Of a stretch of DNA of 64,000 nt, positions 33,713-45,009 are shown in pieces. The stretch is from Anisus vortex (taxonomy: Eukaryota > Mollusca > Gastropoda > Planorbidae): the NCBI GenBank assembly GCA_949126835.1, contig OX421495.1, positions 28,335,721 to 28,399,720 on the forward strand, written 5' to 3'. The position numbers were made by a program, and so were the translations under genes. The stretch's first letter is position 1; each line of letters starts with the position of its first letter. Below the pieces are notes generated by a model. The model had not been told where the DNA came from. It saw nothing but the letters and a program-made list of their open reading frames with translations, and did not search any database.

Positions 33713-35372
33713 ATATGTACGGTATGCAAAACAGGAAGATACAAAATTTAATACATGTATGCAATATAGGCAAATAAAAAGAATAAACATTTAACATATA
33801 TGTATTCAAAACAGACCAATAAACATTTAGCAGATGTATGCAAGCCGAACCAATAAACATTTAACAAATGTATGTAAGCCAGACCAATAAACATTTAACA
33901 GATGTGTGTAAGCCAGACCAATAAACATTTAACAGATGTATGCAAGCCAGACCAATAGACATTTAACAAATGTATGTAAGCCAGACCAATAAACATTTAA
34001 CAGGTGTGTGTAAGCCAGACCAATAAACATTTAACAAATGTATGTAAGCCAGACCAATAAACTTTTAACAGAGTGTGCAAGCCGAACCAATAAACATTTA
34101 ACAGATGTATGTAAGCCAGACCAATAAACATTTAACAGATGTGTGCAAGCCAGACCAATAAACAATTTAACAAATGTATGCAAGCCAGACCAATAAACAA
34201 TTTAAAAAATGTATGTGAGCCAGACCAATAAACATTTAACAAATGTATGCAAGCCAGACCAATAAACATTTAACAGATGTATGTAAGCCAGACCAATAAA
34301 CATTTAACAAATGTATGCAAGCCAGACCAATAAACATTTAACAAATTATGCAAGCCAAACCAATAAACAATTTAACAAATGTATGCAAGCCAAACCAATA
34401 AACATTTAACAAATGTATGCAAGCCAAACCAATAAACTTTTAACAAATGTATGCAAGCCAAACCAATAAACATTTAACAAATGTATGCAAGCCAAACCAA
34501 TAAACATTTAACAGATGTGTGTAAGCCAGACCAATAAACATTTAACAGATGTATGCAAGCCAGACCAATAGACATTTAACAAATGTATGTAAGCCAGACC
34601 AATAAACATTTAACAAATGTATGTAAGCCAGACCAATAAACTTTTAACAGAGTGTGCAAGCCGAACCAATAAACATTTAACAGATGTATGTAAGCCAGAC
34701 CAATAAACATTTAACAGATGTGTGCAAGCCAGACCAATAAACAATTTAACAAATGTATGCAAGCCAGACCAATAAACAATTTAAAAAATGTATGTAAGCC
34801 AGACCAATAAACATTTAACAAATGTATGCAAGCCAGACCAATAAACATTTAACAGATGTATGTAAGCCAGACCAATAAACATTTAACAAATGTATGCAAG
34901 CCAGACCAATAAACATTTAACAAATTATGCAAGCCAAACCAATAAACAATTTAACAAATGTATGCAAACCAAACCAATAAACATTTATCAAATGTATGCA
35001 AGCCAAACCAATAAACATTTAACAAATGTATGCAAGCCAAACCAATAAACATTTAACAAATGTATGCAAGCCAAACCAATAAACATTTAACAGAGGTTTG
35101 TAAGCCAAACCAATAAACAATTTAACAAATGTATGCAAGCCAAACCAATAAACATTTAACAAATGTATGCAAGCCAAACCAATAAACATTTAACAAATGT
35201 ATGCAAGCCAAACCAATAAACATTTAACAAATGTATGCAAGCCAAACCAATAAACATTTAACAGAGGTTTGTAAGCCAAACCAATAAACAGTTTAACACA
35301 TGTAGGCCTATGCAACACAGACCAATAAACATTTAACAGATGTATGTAAGGCATAGTAATAAACATTTAAAA
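33713..35372. repeat. 34-bp minisatellite array, about 49 copies
   Basis: The unit contains AATAAACATTTAACAAATGT then ATGCAAGCCAGACC. Variants include GCCAAACC, AACAGATGTGTG and AAACAATTTAAC. A block of about 13 units (33960-34480) recurs near 34560-35000, showing a larger duplication. The first monomers (33713-33810), with AAACAGGAAGATA, look intermediate to the 35-bp array at 26321. Confidence 0.95.
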
Positions 35373-36169
35373 ATATAATACTGGCGTTTTTTGCTTGTCT
35401 TGTTTGCATAAACACTTTGTTAATTGAATTTTAGCTTGTCTATATGTATATTAATAATAGGGAAAAATTGAGAAAAGATGGAGGGAGATTAAATTAGTGA
35501 ATTACGCTTGTAAATCTAATTTACTAGAAAATCAGTAGATTATTCCATGGAATGGGTGTTGTTTAAAACCAATAACGTGAGAAAAGCGCCATGCATATTC
35601 GACCGGGCATTTTACGTGTAGGAAGGAAGCTGTGGAAAATGCTACATGATTTTAGAATTAGTAAATGTCACTGCAAGGTTAACGTTGACAAGATGGAAAT
35701 CTTAGAATTTAAATAAAACAACAAAAGCATCGTAAAATAATACAAACTGGATTAGCGTCTCTTTTAAAAGCCCGGATATCAGTGTGAAATTAATATTCTC
35801 TTTCTTTAAAAGATACTGAAACCAGAAACTCTTTCCATTAAAACGAATTTTATGATTTCACTCAATAGACCTTAATAGAAGATATAGATCTCTTCACTAA
35901 ACCGAACTGAATTTGATTTTAACGACATTTTAAAACATCCCGACTGTTGCTTTTTTTTCTTTTTTTTGAAGGAAGTGTAATTGATTGAATTATATTTGCC
36001 TTATTTATTATTACTACAATACTCTTTGCCCTCTTTTGTGCTCTAGTGTTTTTTGGTTTAGTCATGTAGCTAGTTTTAAAAACGGCTCATACAGTTCCAT
36101 TAGCCGCTCACATCGGACGTACACAAACTTTTTAAAGATTGATATTTTTATAGGCAAGCAATAAAAAAA
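35373..36169. other. AT-rich intergenic DNA
   Basis: No coding or repeat feature is recognised before the Gypsy remnant begins. Confidence 0.5.
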
Positions 36170-36520
36170 AGACATCAAAAGTTATATCAAAGCGTATGAG
36201 AAACGTCAGATACACAATAATATAGGTTCTAAGCATAAAACATTATTGCAACCTATCGATTTAACTCTAAGACCTTTTCAGAAGGTAGCTATTGATATGA
36301 TAGGTCCTTGGCTACTATGTCAACTAAAAAAACAAAGATATGTTTTGACTATTGTGGATTTCTACTATAGATGGATAGAAGAAATTCCTCTTAAGGACAC
36401 ATTAGCTAAGACTGTATGTCATGCAATGCTATGTGTATTTATAAATTCTGTTTTCCTAAAACTATACTCTCAGACAATAATACACAATTTAGGTCCCAGA
36501 TAACATCAGCATTTAAAAAA

Positions 36521-36890
36521 ATGTTGCAAATAACACAGTTAGATATCACCCACAGTCAAATGGGGCGGTTGAGAGAGCAAACCAAACAATAAAAATGTTG
36601 GAAATAACACAGCTAGATATCACCCACAGTCAAATGGGGCTGTTGAGAGAGCAAACCAAACAATAAAAATGTTGGAAATAACACAGCTAGATATCACCCA
36701 CAGTCAAATGGGGCGGTTGAGAGAGCAAACCAAACAATAAAAATGTTGGAAATAACACAGCTAGATATCACCCACAGTCAAATGGGGCTGTTGAGAGAGC
36801 AAACCAAACAATAAAAATGTTGGAAATAACACAGCTAGATATCACCCACAGTCAAATGGGGCGGTTGAGAGAGCAAACCAAACAATACAA
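36521..36890 (+). repeat. 74-bp tandem repeat made from the integrase catalytic-Glu segment, five copies
   Basis: Units start with ATGTTG at 36521, 36595, 36669, 36743 and 36817 and each carries the sequence for YHPQSNGAVERANQTIK. A single base alternates strictly between units (GGGGCGG, GGGGCTG, GGGGCGG, GGGGCTG, GGGGCGG), so growth went through a 148-bp dimer. Since 74 is not a multiple of three, each unit shifts the frame. Confidence 0.95.
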
Positions 36891-37139
36891 GTTTTAAATT
36901 ATGTTTATGGGCTTTATAATTGCATTATGTACAGTTCTCTTAATAACAAACAGAAACTCACATTTAGATTATATTTTTTTTTTCTGTTTTATAACACTTA
37001 AAAAATACACAAAGGCTACTTGATATTGCTTAATATTGGATTATTGCTTTCTTAACTACGGTCCAAAAGTCACTTTTAAATAATACTGGTTTACAGTATT
37101 TATACTCCTAGACACTAAAACCATAATGGTACTTTTCTT

Positions 37140-37645
37140 GCTGTCTGCTTAGCAAATTCTTGTATGAGGGCTTGTGAATCTAACTGTCTTGCTACCTCAC
37201 TTTCATACTTTCAATAGAAATTGTCGCCAGACCCGCAAGTCTCTCCTGACACATTGTACTACGCTAACAGGTTTTAATTAGCTTATTAAAGTTTTGAAAA
37301 ACTTCGTTCAACACTAGCTACGAAAGTGGCAACGTAAGCAAAATACGAAGGGCTACACAAATGTTTGGAAATCCATTTTCAAGATTCTGTTGGTAAATTT
37401 AGTTTAGGACTTCTTCAGGGTTTGATACTGAGTCACGGAGATGATGAGACATAGCTCTTAGTTCAGAACACTGACGTACAGCAGCAATGTCAGATTCATT
37501 CAAACCTTCATCTTTTTCAATTGTTAATGCTTTTTCCAAGTTTTTGCACATCGACTTAACCTAAGACGTGGTCTTGTGTTTAAGGTCAGGAATGTTGTAC
37601 AAAAATCCAAAGACACCAGATACTTTATTTAACTTAATTACAACA
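37140..37645 (-). pseudogene. hAT-type transposase C-terminal fragment
   Basis: On the minus strand, across several stops and frame changes, the hAT dimerisation region can be read: VFGFLYNIPDL, FPNICVALRILLTLP, then a FNKLIKT-like block and TMCQERLAGLATISIE. These match the order and spacing of the C-terminal domain of hAT/ZMYM-like transposases. The N-terminal part is absent. It lies inside the Gypsy integrase remnant on the opposite strand, probably a nested insertion. Confidence 0.75.
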
Positions 37646-38244
37646 ATAAAATACCCCACGATTCAACACATTTTCCTTCTAAACTAATATTTGGAGCTGA
37701 CCTCTAAGGCCCTATGGATGTATTAAAGAAGGAAATCATTCCCCAAAATAGATAAAAATATAACAGCTTATGATTTCATAATAAAAAGTAGGGAAGAAAT
37801 CATTTATGCAGTGCAACATGCTAAAGAATTTACGAAACAAAGTGATAGACAGGAGCATTAAAAACAGACAGATATTTACAAAAACTCAAAAGAGAATGAT
37901 AGTGTAAATGTATATTTACAAATGGGAAGTAATGGGTAAACTTGGCAAGGGCCATATATACAGTTGTGTATAGGGTTAGTGGTGTAGATTATCCAATAAT
38001 TATAAAAAGTGTACAGAAAATATTCCACATTAATTTGTTAAGAGTATTAGAGTCACCTAAATAGTTGGAAAGAATCATTGAAGAAATAGATTAATCAGTA
38101 AGCAAGTATCATATCTGAAGACATTAATGATCTGATAAGAATTCACACACTATGTTTAGAAAATAAAGCATCATTAAAGAATATACCCTTCACCGACACA
38201 CACAAAAACCACGAACTGTCACATTGCGATCACCGTGAGGTTTA

Positions 38245-40086
38245 ATACAAAATCAAATAGACTACATCCTTATGCCAAAAAGATACAAATCTAGCATCAA
38301 TAAACACAAACAAGGTTTTTCCCTGGGGCAGATATTCGAAGTGACCATAATCTTGTCTTAACTAAAGTTGAACTGAACTCAAATAGAGGCAACAAAATTA
38401 CCCTTATCCGGTTTAACATTGATAAACTAAAAGACCCGGAAGTGGCGGAGATATTTCAGGCCCAAGTAGGTGGCGAGTTCGCAGCACTGGCCACAATCAA
38501 CCAAGCAAATAACTTAAAAGAAGTACTAATTTTAACTGCAGAAAAGACAGGAAGACAACAAAGCAGGAAACAACCATGGGTTTCTGACAAGATACTTGAC
38601 CTATGCGATAAAAGAAGAGCCTTGAAGAAAGAAAAATATTCCAACCAAGTAGCAGGTGATAAATACAAGCTAATAAATACAAGGATCAGGAACGACATGA
38701 AACAAGCTAAAAAAAGACTGGATCGATAGTCAGTGCCGCACAGTGGAAGTATTATGAAACACAGGTATTGCAGCCGATAATAGTAAGAAAGCATAAAATA
38801 CAATACGAAACCTCACAAAAACAAAACAGAAAACATCAGTAATCGAGGACAACAATGGCCAGCGTCTTACTGAAAGTACTTCAATACTTAGACTTTGGGC
38901 GGAATGCTGCACCGAGCTGTATAATTATAAGACCGACACTGATACCAGCGTACTACAGAACAAACCAGAAAGAGAGCTGAACGAATTACCAGTGTTTTTG
39001 ACCAATGTCGAGGAAGCAGTAAGAAGCTTAAAGGGGGACAAGTCTCCAGGAATCGACAACATTCCTGCTGAACTGTTGAAACATGGGGCGCTGTGGTAAT
39101 AAAAACACTTACAACAATCTGCCAAGAGATATATGGAAAAATAAAAAATGGTCCAAGGAATGGACGCAGAAAGGTAATATAAAACAATGCTAGAAATACA
39201 GGACAATCAGTCTCATCAGCCACCCTAGTAAGGTAATGCTAAAAGTTATTCTCAACAGACTTAAACCTGTGGCTGAAGAATTACTGGCAGAAAAACAGGC
39301 AGGTTTCAAAAGCACAATTTAGCAGATCTTCAACTGTCACTTGCTCATAGAAAAACACATGCAAAACCAACGCAAACTCCATCATAACTTCATCGATTTT
39401 AAGAAACCCTTTGTTCGTGTATGACACGATGGACTATGGGGATGAGAAGCTACAACATTGAAGAAGGATTTATACAGGCAATAGGAGAACTCTACAATCA
39501 AGCAAACAGTGCAGTTCAACTCATTGGTTGTATAGGGGACTTCTTCAAGATGTCCATTGGAGTCCGGCAAGGCCGCATCCTATCACCAGTTCTATTCAAT
39601 ATATTCCTAGAAAAATCATGCAAGAAACTCTCGATGATTACCATCCATACATCTCCATTTGGGGGAAGACCCCTATGCAATCTAAGATTTGCTGATGATA
39701 TAGATCTGTCGGCCGGGAGCAACAAAGAACTACAAGAGCTCACAGACAAGCTTGCAGATAGAGAAAGGGGCATACAAAATGGAAACCAGCTCAGAAAATA
39801 GTAAAATAATGATCAACACTACAGAAGCTAGAAGTGCAAACATCATATAGAACCAACAACAAATGGAAAGAAGTAATTAATTTCAACTATCTAGGAACGA
39901 TCTTAGACGGACGCTGTGAGTCAGAAATTCGAGCAATGATTAGGACAGCAATGACGGCAATGATTCGCCTAAACATAATCTGGACCAGGAAAAAAGCATT
40001 AGTCTCTCAACCGAGAGACTTTGCAGAGCTATTGTCAAAACCATTGTTCTATATGGATGTGAGACCTGGAAAACATTATTGGAAGC
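38245..40086 (+). mobile_element. LINE (RTE-like) remnant: end of endonuclease to RT thumb
   Basis: It starts with the end of the endonuclease (NQIDYILMPKR, ADIRSDHNLVLTK, 38250-38370). Then follow the linker 38442-38729 (RKQPWVSDKILDLCDKRRAL), palm blocks YRTISLIS and LAEKQAGF, and 39421-39801 with SIGVRQGRILSPVLFN and the catalytic RFADDIDL (about 39685). The thumb YLGTILDGRCESEIR (39880) and LYGCETW (in a shifted frame) end at 40086. Stops and frameshifts occur at several places. It ends exactly at the target duplication of the fold-back element at 40096-40426. Confidence 0.88.
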
Positions 40087-40095
40087 AAATTTAAC

Positions 40096-40426
40096 TTTTT
40101 TAATACAATAAATTCATCAAGAGTTGCTTCCTTGGTTATTAAAAAATCACAATGCGTAAATTCTTAAAAACAAAACACAAAAATTCTTTTGCATCAAGCA
40201 ATTAATTTGGGATTATAAATAAAATATATGTGATTCTTCACATCTGATATTCACAATACATCGTTTTCTTTTGACAACATCTTTTGGAAATCACTTATTT
40301 ATAACCCCAAACTAATTGCTTCATGCAAAAGAATTTTCGTGTTGTTGTTTTTTATAACTCTCCGCATTGTGTTTTTTAATTACCAAGGACGCAACTCTTG
40401 ACTAACTTATTTTATAAACAAACGCT
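40096..40426. mobile_element. Fold-back MITE with ~125-bp terminal inverted repeats and 9-bp target duplication
   Basis: Left arm 40099-40223 and right arm 40294-40419 are imperfect inverted repeats: CAAGAGTTGCTTCCTTGGT pairs with ACCAAGGACGCAACTCTTG, and AAAATTCTTTTGCATCAAGC pairs with GCTTCATGCAAAAGAATTTT. The loop is about 70 bp. The direct repeat AAATTTAAC lies at 40087-40095 and 40427-40435. Long inverted repeats with 9-bp duplication fit Mutator-like non-autonomous elements; the assignment is inference. It has no coding capacity. Confidence 0.85.
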
Positions 40427-40435
40427 AAATTTAAC

Positions 40436-41821
40436 CAAACGCGACTAACACTTTGAGTATTAACTATCGCCGACTCAATTTTGATCTTAAAAACGGATTC
40501 CTCATAACTAATCTTGTAGCCGTTGTATATTTCTAAAAGACCAGAACTGGCTGTCGATGTTGAAATCAATTGTCAAACATCACTAAAACTTGTCAATAAT
40601 CGTTAAGACTTGTCAACGAGGTATGAAAGAAGTAGAGAGTATTTTATGTCTTCCTGCCAAGCAAAAGACGAAATGAAACTTTACTTGGTGTTCATAGTGA
40701 TAATGCGATGACAGAGCAAGTTCCTACTTGTGAAGGATGCAGTATGAATGTGTTTTGGAGAGGTATTGTTCGCAAGAGAATAAATTGTTTACAAGATTCC
40801 AATGCCTTGTTCTGATGTTCTGATTTCATATTATCTTAAGCCATTACCTCGACATTTGACACACACACACATTGGTACAGTTAGAAATGTTGTTGATTTT
40901 TGCTTAGCTACAAGGAAGCTACTTATTAGCCTATTAACCAGTTGTTATATACAAAGTCACTTTGTTGACAGGTTTAAATACGCCACTAAGTAGAAATACT
41001 CTTTAAAGACGCAATTGTACGTTTAAATTTAAATACACCGTCTAGTTTAAATATTAGAAAAACAAAACCTCTCTACGCTTTAACTACGCAGTTCAATTTA
41101 AAAGACAGGGAGAGGCGCTGTGCTAAAAAATATTCTCGTATTTTAAATTGGTTAAGTTTTCAATTATGTTACAGAAGGCACTCAGACGACACATATGTTT
41201 GGCCTTCAATTAAAGTATTAGGTTCTAGTTTCGAGGTACGAAACGAGGGGGAAACTAAGAAAACCGAGTTGCCTCTCTTAGCCCGTTTTGAATCATGATA
41301 GCTTCAGTTCAGTCTTCGCTCCGCACTCAGACGATAAGGTTGTCTTTCATTTTCTACTTAGAGTGTACACATAGTATATCTTGTAAACAAATTCTACATA
41401 CTGGCTTCACGGAGTTGCCTAATTGATTTGTATTCAACAGTTATGAGTTTATTGGCATCTATAAGGAGTATTAAATCTCAATTACAAGTTGAATGGAGAA
41501 TTGTCAAATTTCAGAACCCATGAATGCAATACACAAATGAAGAAATAACAACCAAAAGAAAACTCTAAACGTCTGTGAATTTGTATGCATTAGCTTTTAA
41601 TGTCAATTAGTCATATTCAGCTAGCCTACTTAAGACTCTAGGCTACAGTACAATGCTTTTGCAAAGCATTCTTGGTTAGTGTTGGGAACCATATGATTTT
41701 AATTATCAATTTTTTTTAACGTTGCTGATGCTTTTTAATTATTATACATTTTAGTTATCATATCTTTTATGTTACAGACACTCATTCAATTCAGATGCAC
41801 TTTAATTATCATTTTATGCTA
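40436..41821. other. Intergenic DNA, nothing recognised
   Basis: I see no gene or clear element in this 1.4 kb. A short CACACACACAC run lies near 40860. Confidence 0.5.
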
Positions 41822-42023
41822 GGGACCATCGGACCAAATTGATTCATAGGTCAGTGAAGAAGCAGCGTTCACCAGTTTCAGTGCACAGCCACCTTTACTT
41901 TACCCCAAATAAGGTCAGGTACGCATCAGAGCTGGGTATACTCAGTGACACCCTTCAGGATTTGAACCCAGGACTTTCGGTACGCCAACCGAACGCGTTG
42001 CCGCACGGCCATCATGCTCCCTC
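41822..42023 (-). mobile_element. SINE copy, minus strand (same family as 8251-8509)
   Basis: On minus it reads GATGGCCGTGCGGCAACGCG, then a B box GGGTTCAAATCC (plus about 41958-41972), TACCCAGCTCTGATGCGTAC, TTTGGGGTAAAGTAAAGG and GGTGAACGCTGCTTCTTCAC. Compared with the 8251 copy it keeps a better B box but has an internal deletion between GGCTGTGCAC and AAACTGG. Imperfect direct repeats (ATGTTACAGACACTC at 41769 and ATGTTATAGACACTC at 42046) lie near its ends. Confidence 0.85.
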
Positions 42024-42569
42024 ATTCTTTCTGTATAGATCTTATATGTTATAGACACTCTTACTATATATTATTTGCGCCCCCAATAGGAGAATTAGCC
42101 TGAACAGAAAATTCAATATTTCTTGTTATTTCGAATGATCGACTTCTGTTAAATCCTTTCAACGGGGACTAACGTAATTAAGCTAGCGTTAATATTTTCC
42201 CGCTACCAACCTCTCCTTCGTCTTACTTCGTCTTACATAAAAGCAAATCAATTTTTGTAACGGAAATAGTCAAGGGGAGGAATGGGAGACTGAGTCGTTC
42301 AAGGGAAACAACTGTAGTTAGTAACGTTATAGAAGATAGACAAAAATGAAACATTAATTCAGTCTCAAACCCACACATTTACGAAATGTAGCTTCCTTTT
42401 AGCATCGACCCGATCCACCCATTGCATTGATTCTACACAGCTGCTGGTGAGATGATACGACGGGTCCTACAAGAAGTTTAGCTCTAGCACTTTTAGAAGA
42501 AAACGAATCTTTCTGATATTTGGAAATGAATATGTAATAGAATAATAATTTATTGTGTCTAATAGATAA
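42024..42569. other. Intergenic DNA
   Basis: No feature recognised. Confidence 0.5.
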
Positions 42570-42640
42570 CATGGTGAACGCTGCTTCATCGGACCTAGGG
42601 ATCAATGCGGCCCAACGGGTACTTTACTTTTTTTTTAAAT
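42570..42640 (+). mobile_element. SINE 3'-tail fragment
   Basis: GGTGAACGCTGCTTCATCGG...CAACGGGTACTTTACTTT matches the last ~60 bp of the SINE at 8251-8509. It runs through a T tract directly into the 12-bp satellite. Confidence 0.85.
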
Positions 42641-42644
42641 AGAC

Positions 42645-43303
42645 AACATACAGATCAACATACAGATCAACATACAGATCAACATACAGATCAACATACA
42701 GATCGACATACAGATCGACATACAGATCAACATACAGATCAACATACAGATCAACATACAGATCGACATACAGATCAACATACAGATCAACATACAGATC
42801 AACATACAGATCAACATACAGATCAACATACAGATCAACATACAGATCGACATACAGATCAATATACAGATCAACATACAGATCAACATACAGATCGACA
42901 TACAGATCGACATACAGATCAACATACATATCAACATACAGATCGACATACAGATCAACATACAGATCAACATACAGATCAACATACAGATCAACATACA
43001 GATCGACATACAGATCAACATACAGATCAACATACAGATCAACATACAGATTGACATACAGATCAACATACAGATCAACATACATATCAACATAGGCCTA
43101 CAGATCAACATACAGATCACCATACAGATCAACATACAGATCAACATACAGATCAACATACAGATCAACATACAGATCAACATACAGATCAACATAGAGA
43201 TCAACATACAGATCAACATACAGATCAACATACAGATCAACATACAGATCAACATACAGATCAACATACAGATCAACATACAGATCAACATACAGATCAA
43301 CAA
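42645..43303. repeat. 12-bp satellite (ACATACAGATCA)n, about 54 copies
   Basis: Very uniform; main variant GATCGA for GATCAA. One interruption, CATAGGCCTACAG, at about 43092. Open frames in several registers (DQHT, YVDL, MLIC repeats) are artefacts of the period. Confidence 0.97.
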
Positions 43304-45009
43304 TTAAATGATGCACGTTTTTCCTTTCGACTTAACTGTAAAGGTCTTTACTGTCTTAGAATATTAATTATATGGATAAAAAAAGAAAAGGATTGACTTT
43401 AAAATTAGAAATTAGTTGACTAGGGGAAAGGTTTAAGATAAAGTAATGTCAACGTATGCTGTATGTATACTTATACTATACTTTTAAAATTTTAAAACTG
43501 GTTGAGTACATAAATAAACGTATTACAACAATAAATGCATTAACTTATTTTCCTCCTAAAATTAAAGTATGCATTCAAAGTATTCATTGAGCTTCTAACA
43601 AATAATATTTTTAACACATGTCTAGACAATAGTAACCAGGTGTCATAAACTTATTAGCTAATTAGCCTGAGGTTGATAAATCAACGCTATTGGACACTTA
43701 GCCCTCTCGAATAATTCACCATCTTAATAGAATGACCTAAGGTGCGCCTTGAAGCCAGTCAAGCGAATCTTGCTAGCGATAGTAGCTTCTTGTTGTTAAG
43801 ATTAATGATTCGGCAACAGGCGATAACTCACGTTAGTTTACAGACAATCTGGACAGAATTTTCGCTTGCAGTACTCATGTTTTGTTGATAAGAACAATAT
43901 TAACGACGGACTGTGCTTGGAGTAATGAGGAAACAGATTAAGATTGATAGGTCCAGAGTAAACGAGACCCACTCAATCTGGTTTAGACATCTTGGACCAT
44001 CACTTTCTTGACACCGATTTCTTTCATGTTATCTAAAGTGGACATATTGAAAGATAAAACCAGTTTTAGACTTGCCTATATAAAACACGCAGAACTCACT
44101 TTTCTAACTTCTATTCACATTTCGAATTCGTTTTTTTTTCTACTTCAATACAGACCTTTGCGACGCACACTTCTATTTTCATTCTTATAGTTTATAGGAC
44201 GCTGGACTTACGCCATTATGATTAGGACTTATGTGACTAGATCCTTAATACAAGACCGTGTTTAATTTACCATCTAAATACTTTATATAGATGGATAGAT
44301 AGATAGATAGTAGATAGATATAGATAATCCAAAGAACCTGACCTGGAGTGAGATAAGTTTCAACTGTATCATTGATAGGACTTTTTTTTATTCTAATAAA
44401 CAAACTCATCCATTTTTACTAATAAGTTTTAGTTGTGCAGATTCCTGTGTGTGCATCCTGGATGAGTGAAGGAAGCTGTCTTTATCCATTAAAATAAAGA
44501 TCGTGACAAATCCCCGACGATAGCCAAGGTAAAAGTGATGTGTTCATATCCTCTAGATTATAGATAGATAATCCAGTAATTGGTAGGCATAAAGTGTACT
44601 TCGGTAGAGTTTTCATATTCCGGGGTACACAAGCTTTGAGTGGACTTGTGCATCCTACTGGCCACACTATTTTCTCATCACACCAAGGCTATTACAAATT
44701 GGTTTACGCTCGGAAAGAAATAGCAAGGAAAAAAAATATAACCGCTGGGATTTTCTTAAATAACGACTTAATTATAACTTAATTATATTTGATTTTAGCC
44801 AACTGGTGAATATAATGAGATGATTTTAAGTCACTTGTCTAAAACTGATCTCGAATGAATGACAGATCTAAGTTTAATTCCTGTTGTCAGTTTTCACATT
44901 CAATTTGTATCGCGTTGTTCTTTACCACTAATTTAATTCTTGATGTAAATTATAATATGTGTAATTTATGTATTTAATCAATTCATTGATCAGCCACCAT
45001 TTTCATATC
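43304..45009. other. Intergenic DNA with a GATA microsatellite
   Basis: A GATA/GATAGA run lies at about 44288-44327. No gene is supported. Confidence 0.5.

Larger units (their letters stand above)
36170..38100 (+). mobile_element. Ty3/Gypsy retrotransposon remnant: integrase core and GPY/F end, interrupted
   Basis: The zinc-binding region near 36190 has lost its cysteines. The integrase core follows at 36246-36503 (FQKVAIDMIGP with the first catalytic Asp, then RYVLTIVDFYYRWIEE). The second catalytic Asp block (LSDN) at about 36465 and the YHPQSNGAVERANQ block with the catalytic Glu lie in other frames, so the gene is broken. At 37690-38090 the C-terminal end resumes with GPMDVLKKE, a WQGPYIQ-like block and HINLLR. 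About 790 bp between these parts holds a hAT fragment on the opposite strand. No LTR or primer site was found. It is a dead element of the invertebrate genome. Confidence 0.85.

Noticed and set aside
42624..43303. Overlapping long ORFs (YVDL, MLIC, DQHT) at 42.6-43.3 kb
   Set aside because: All come from the 12-bp satellite.
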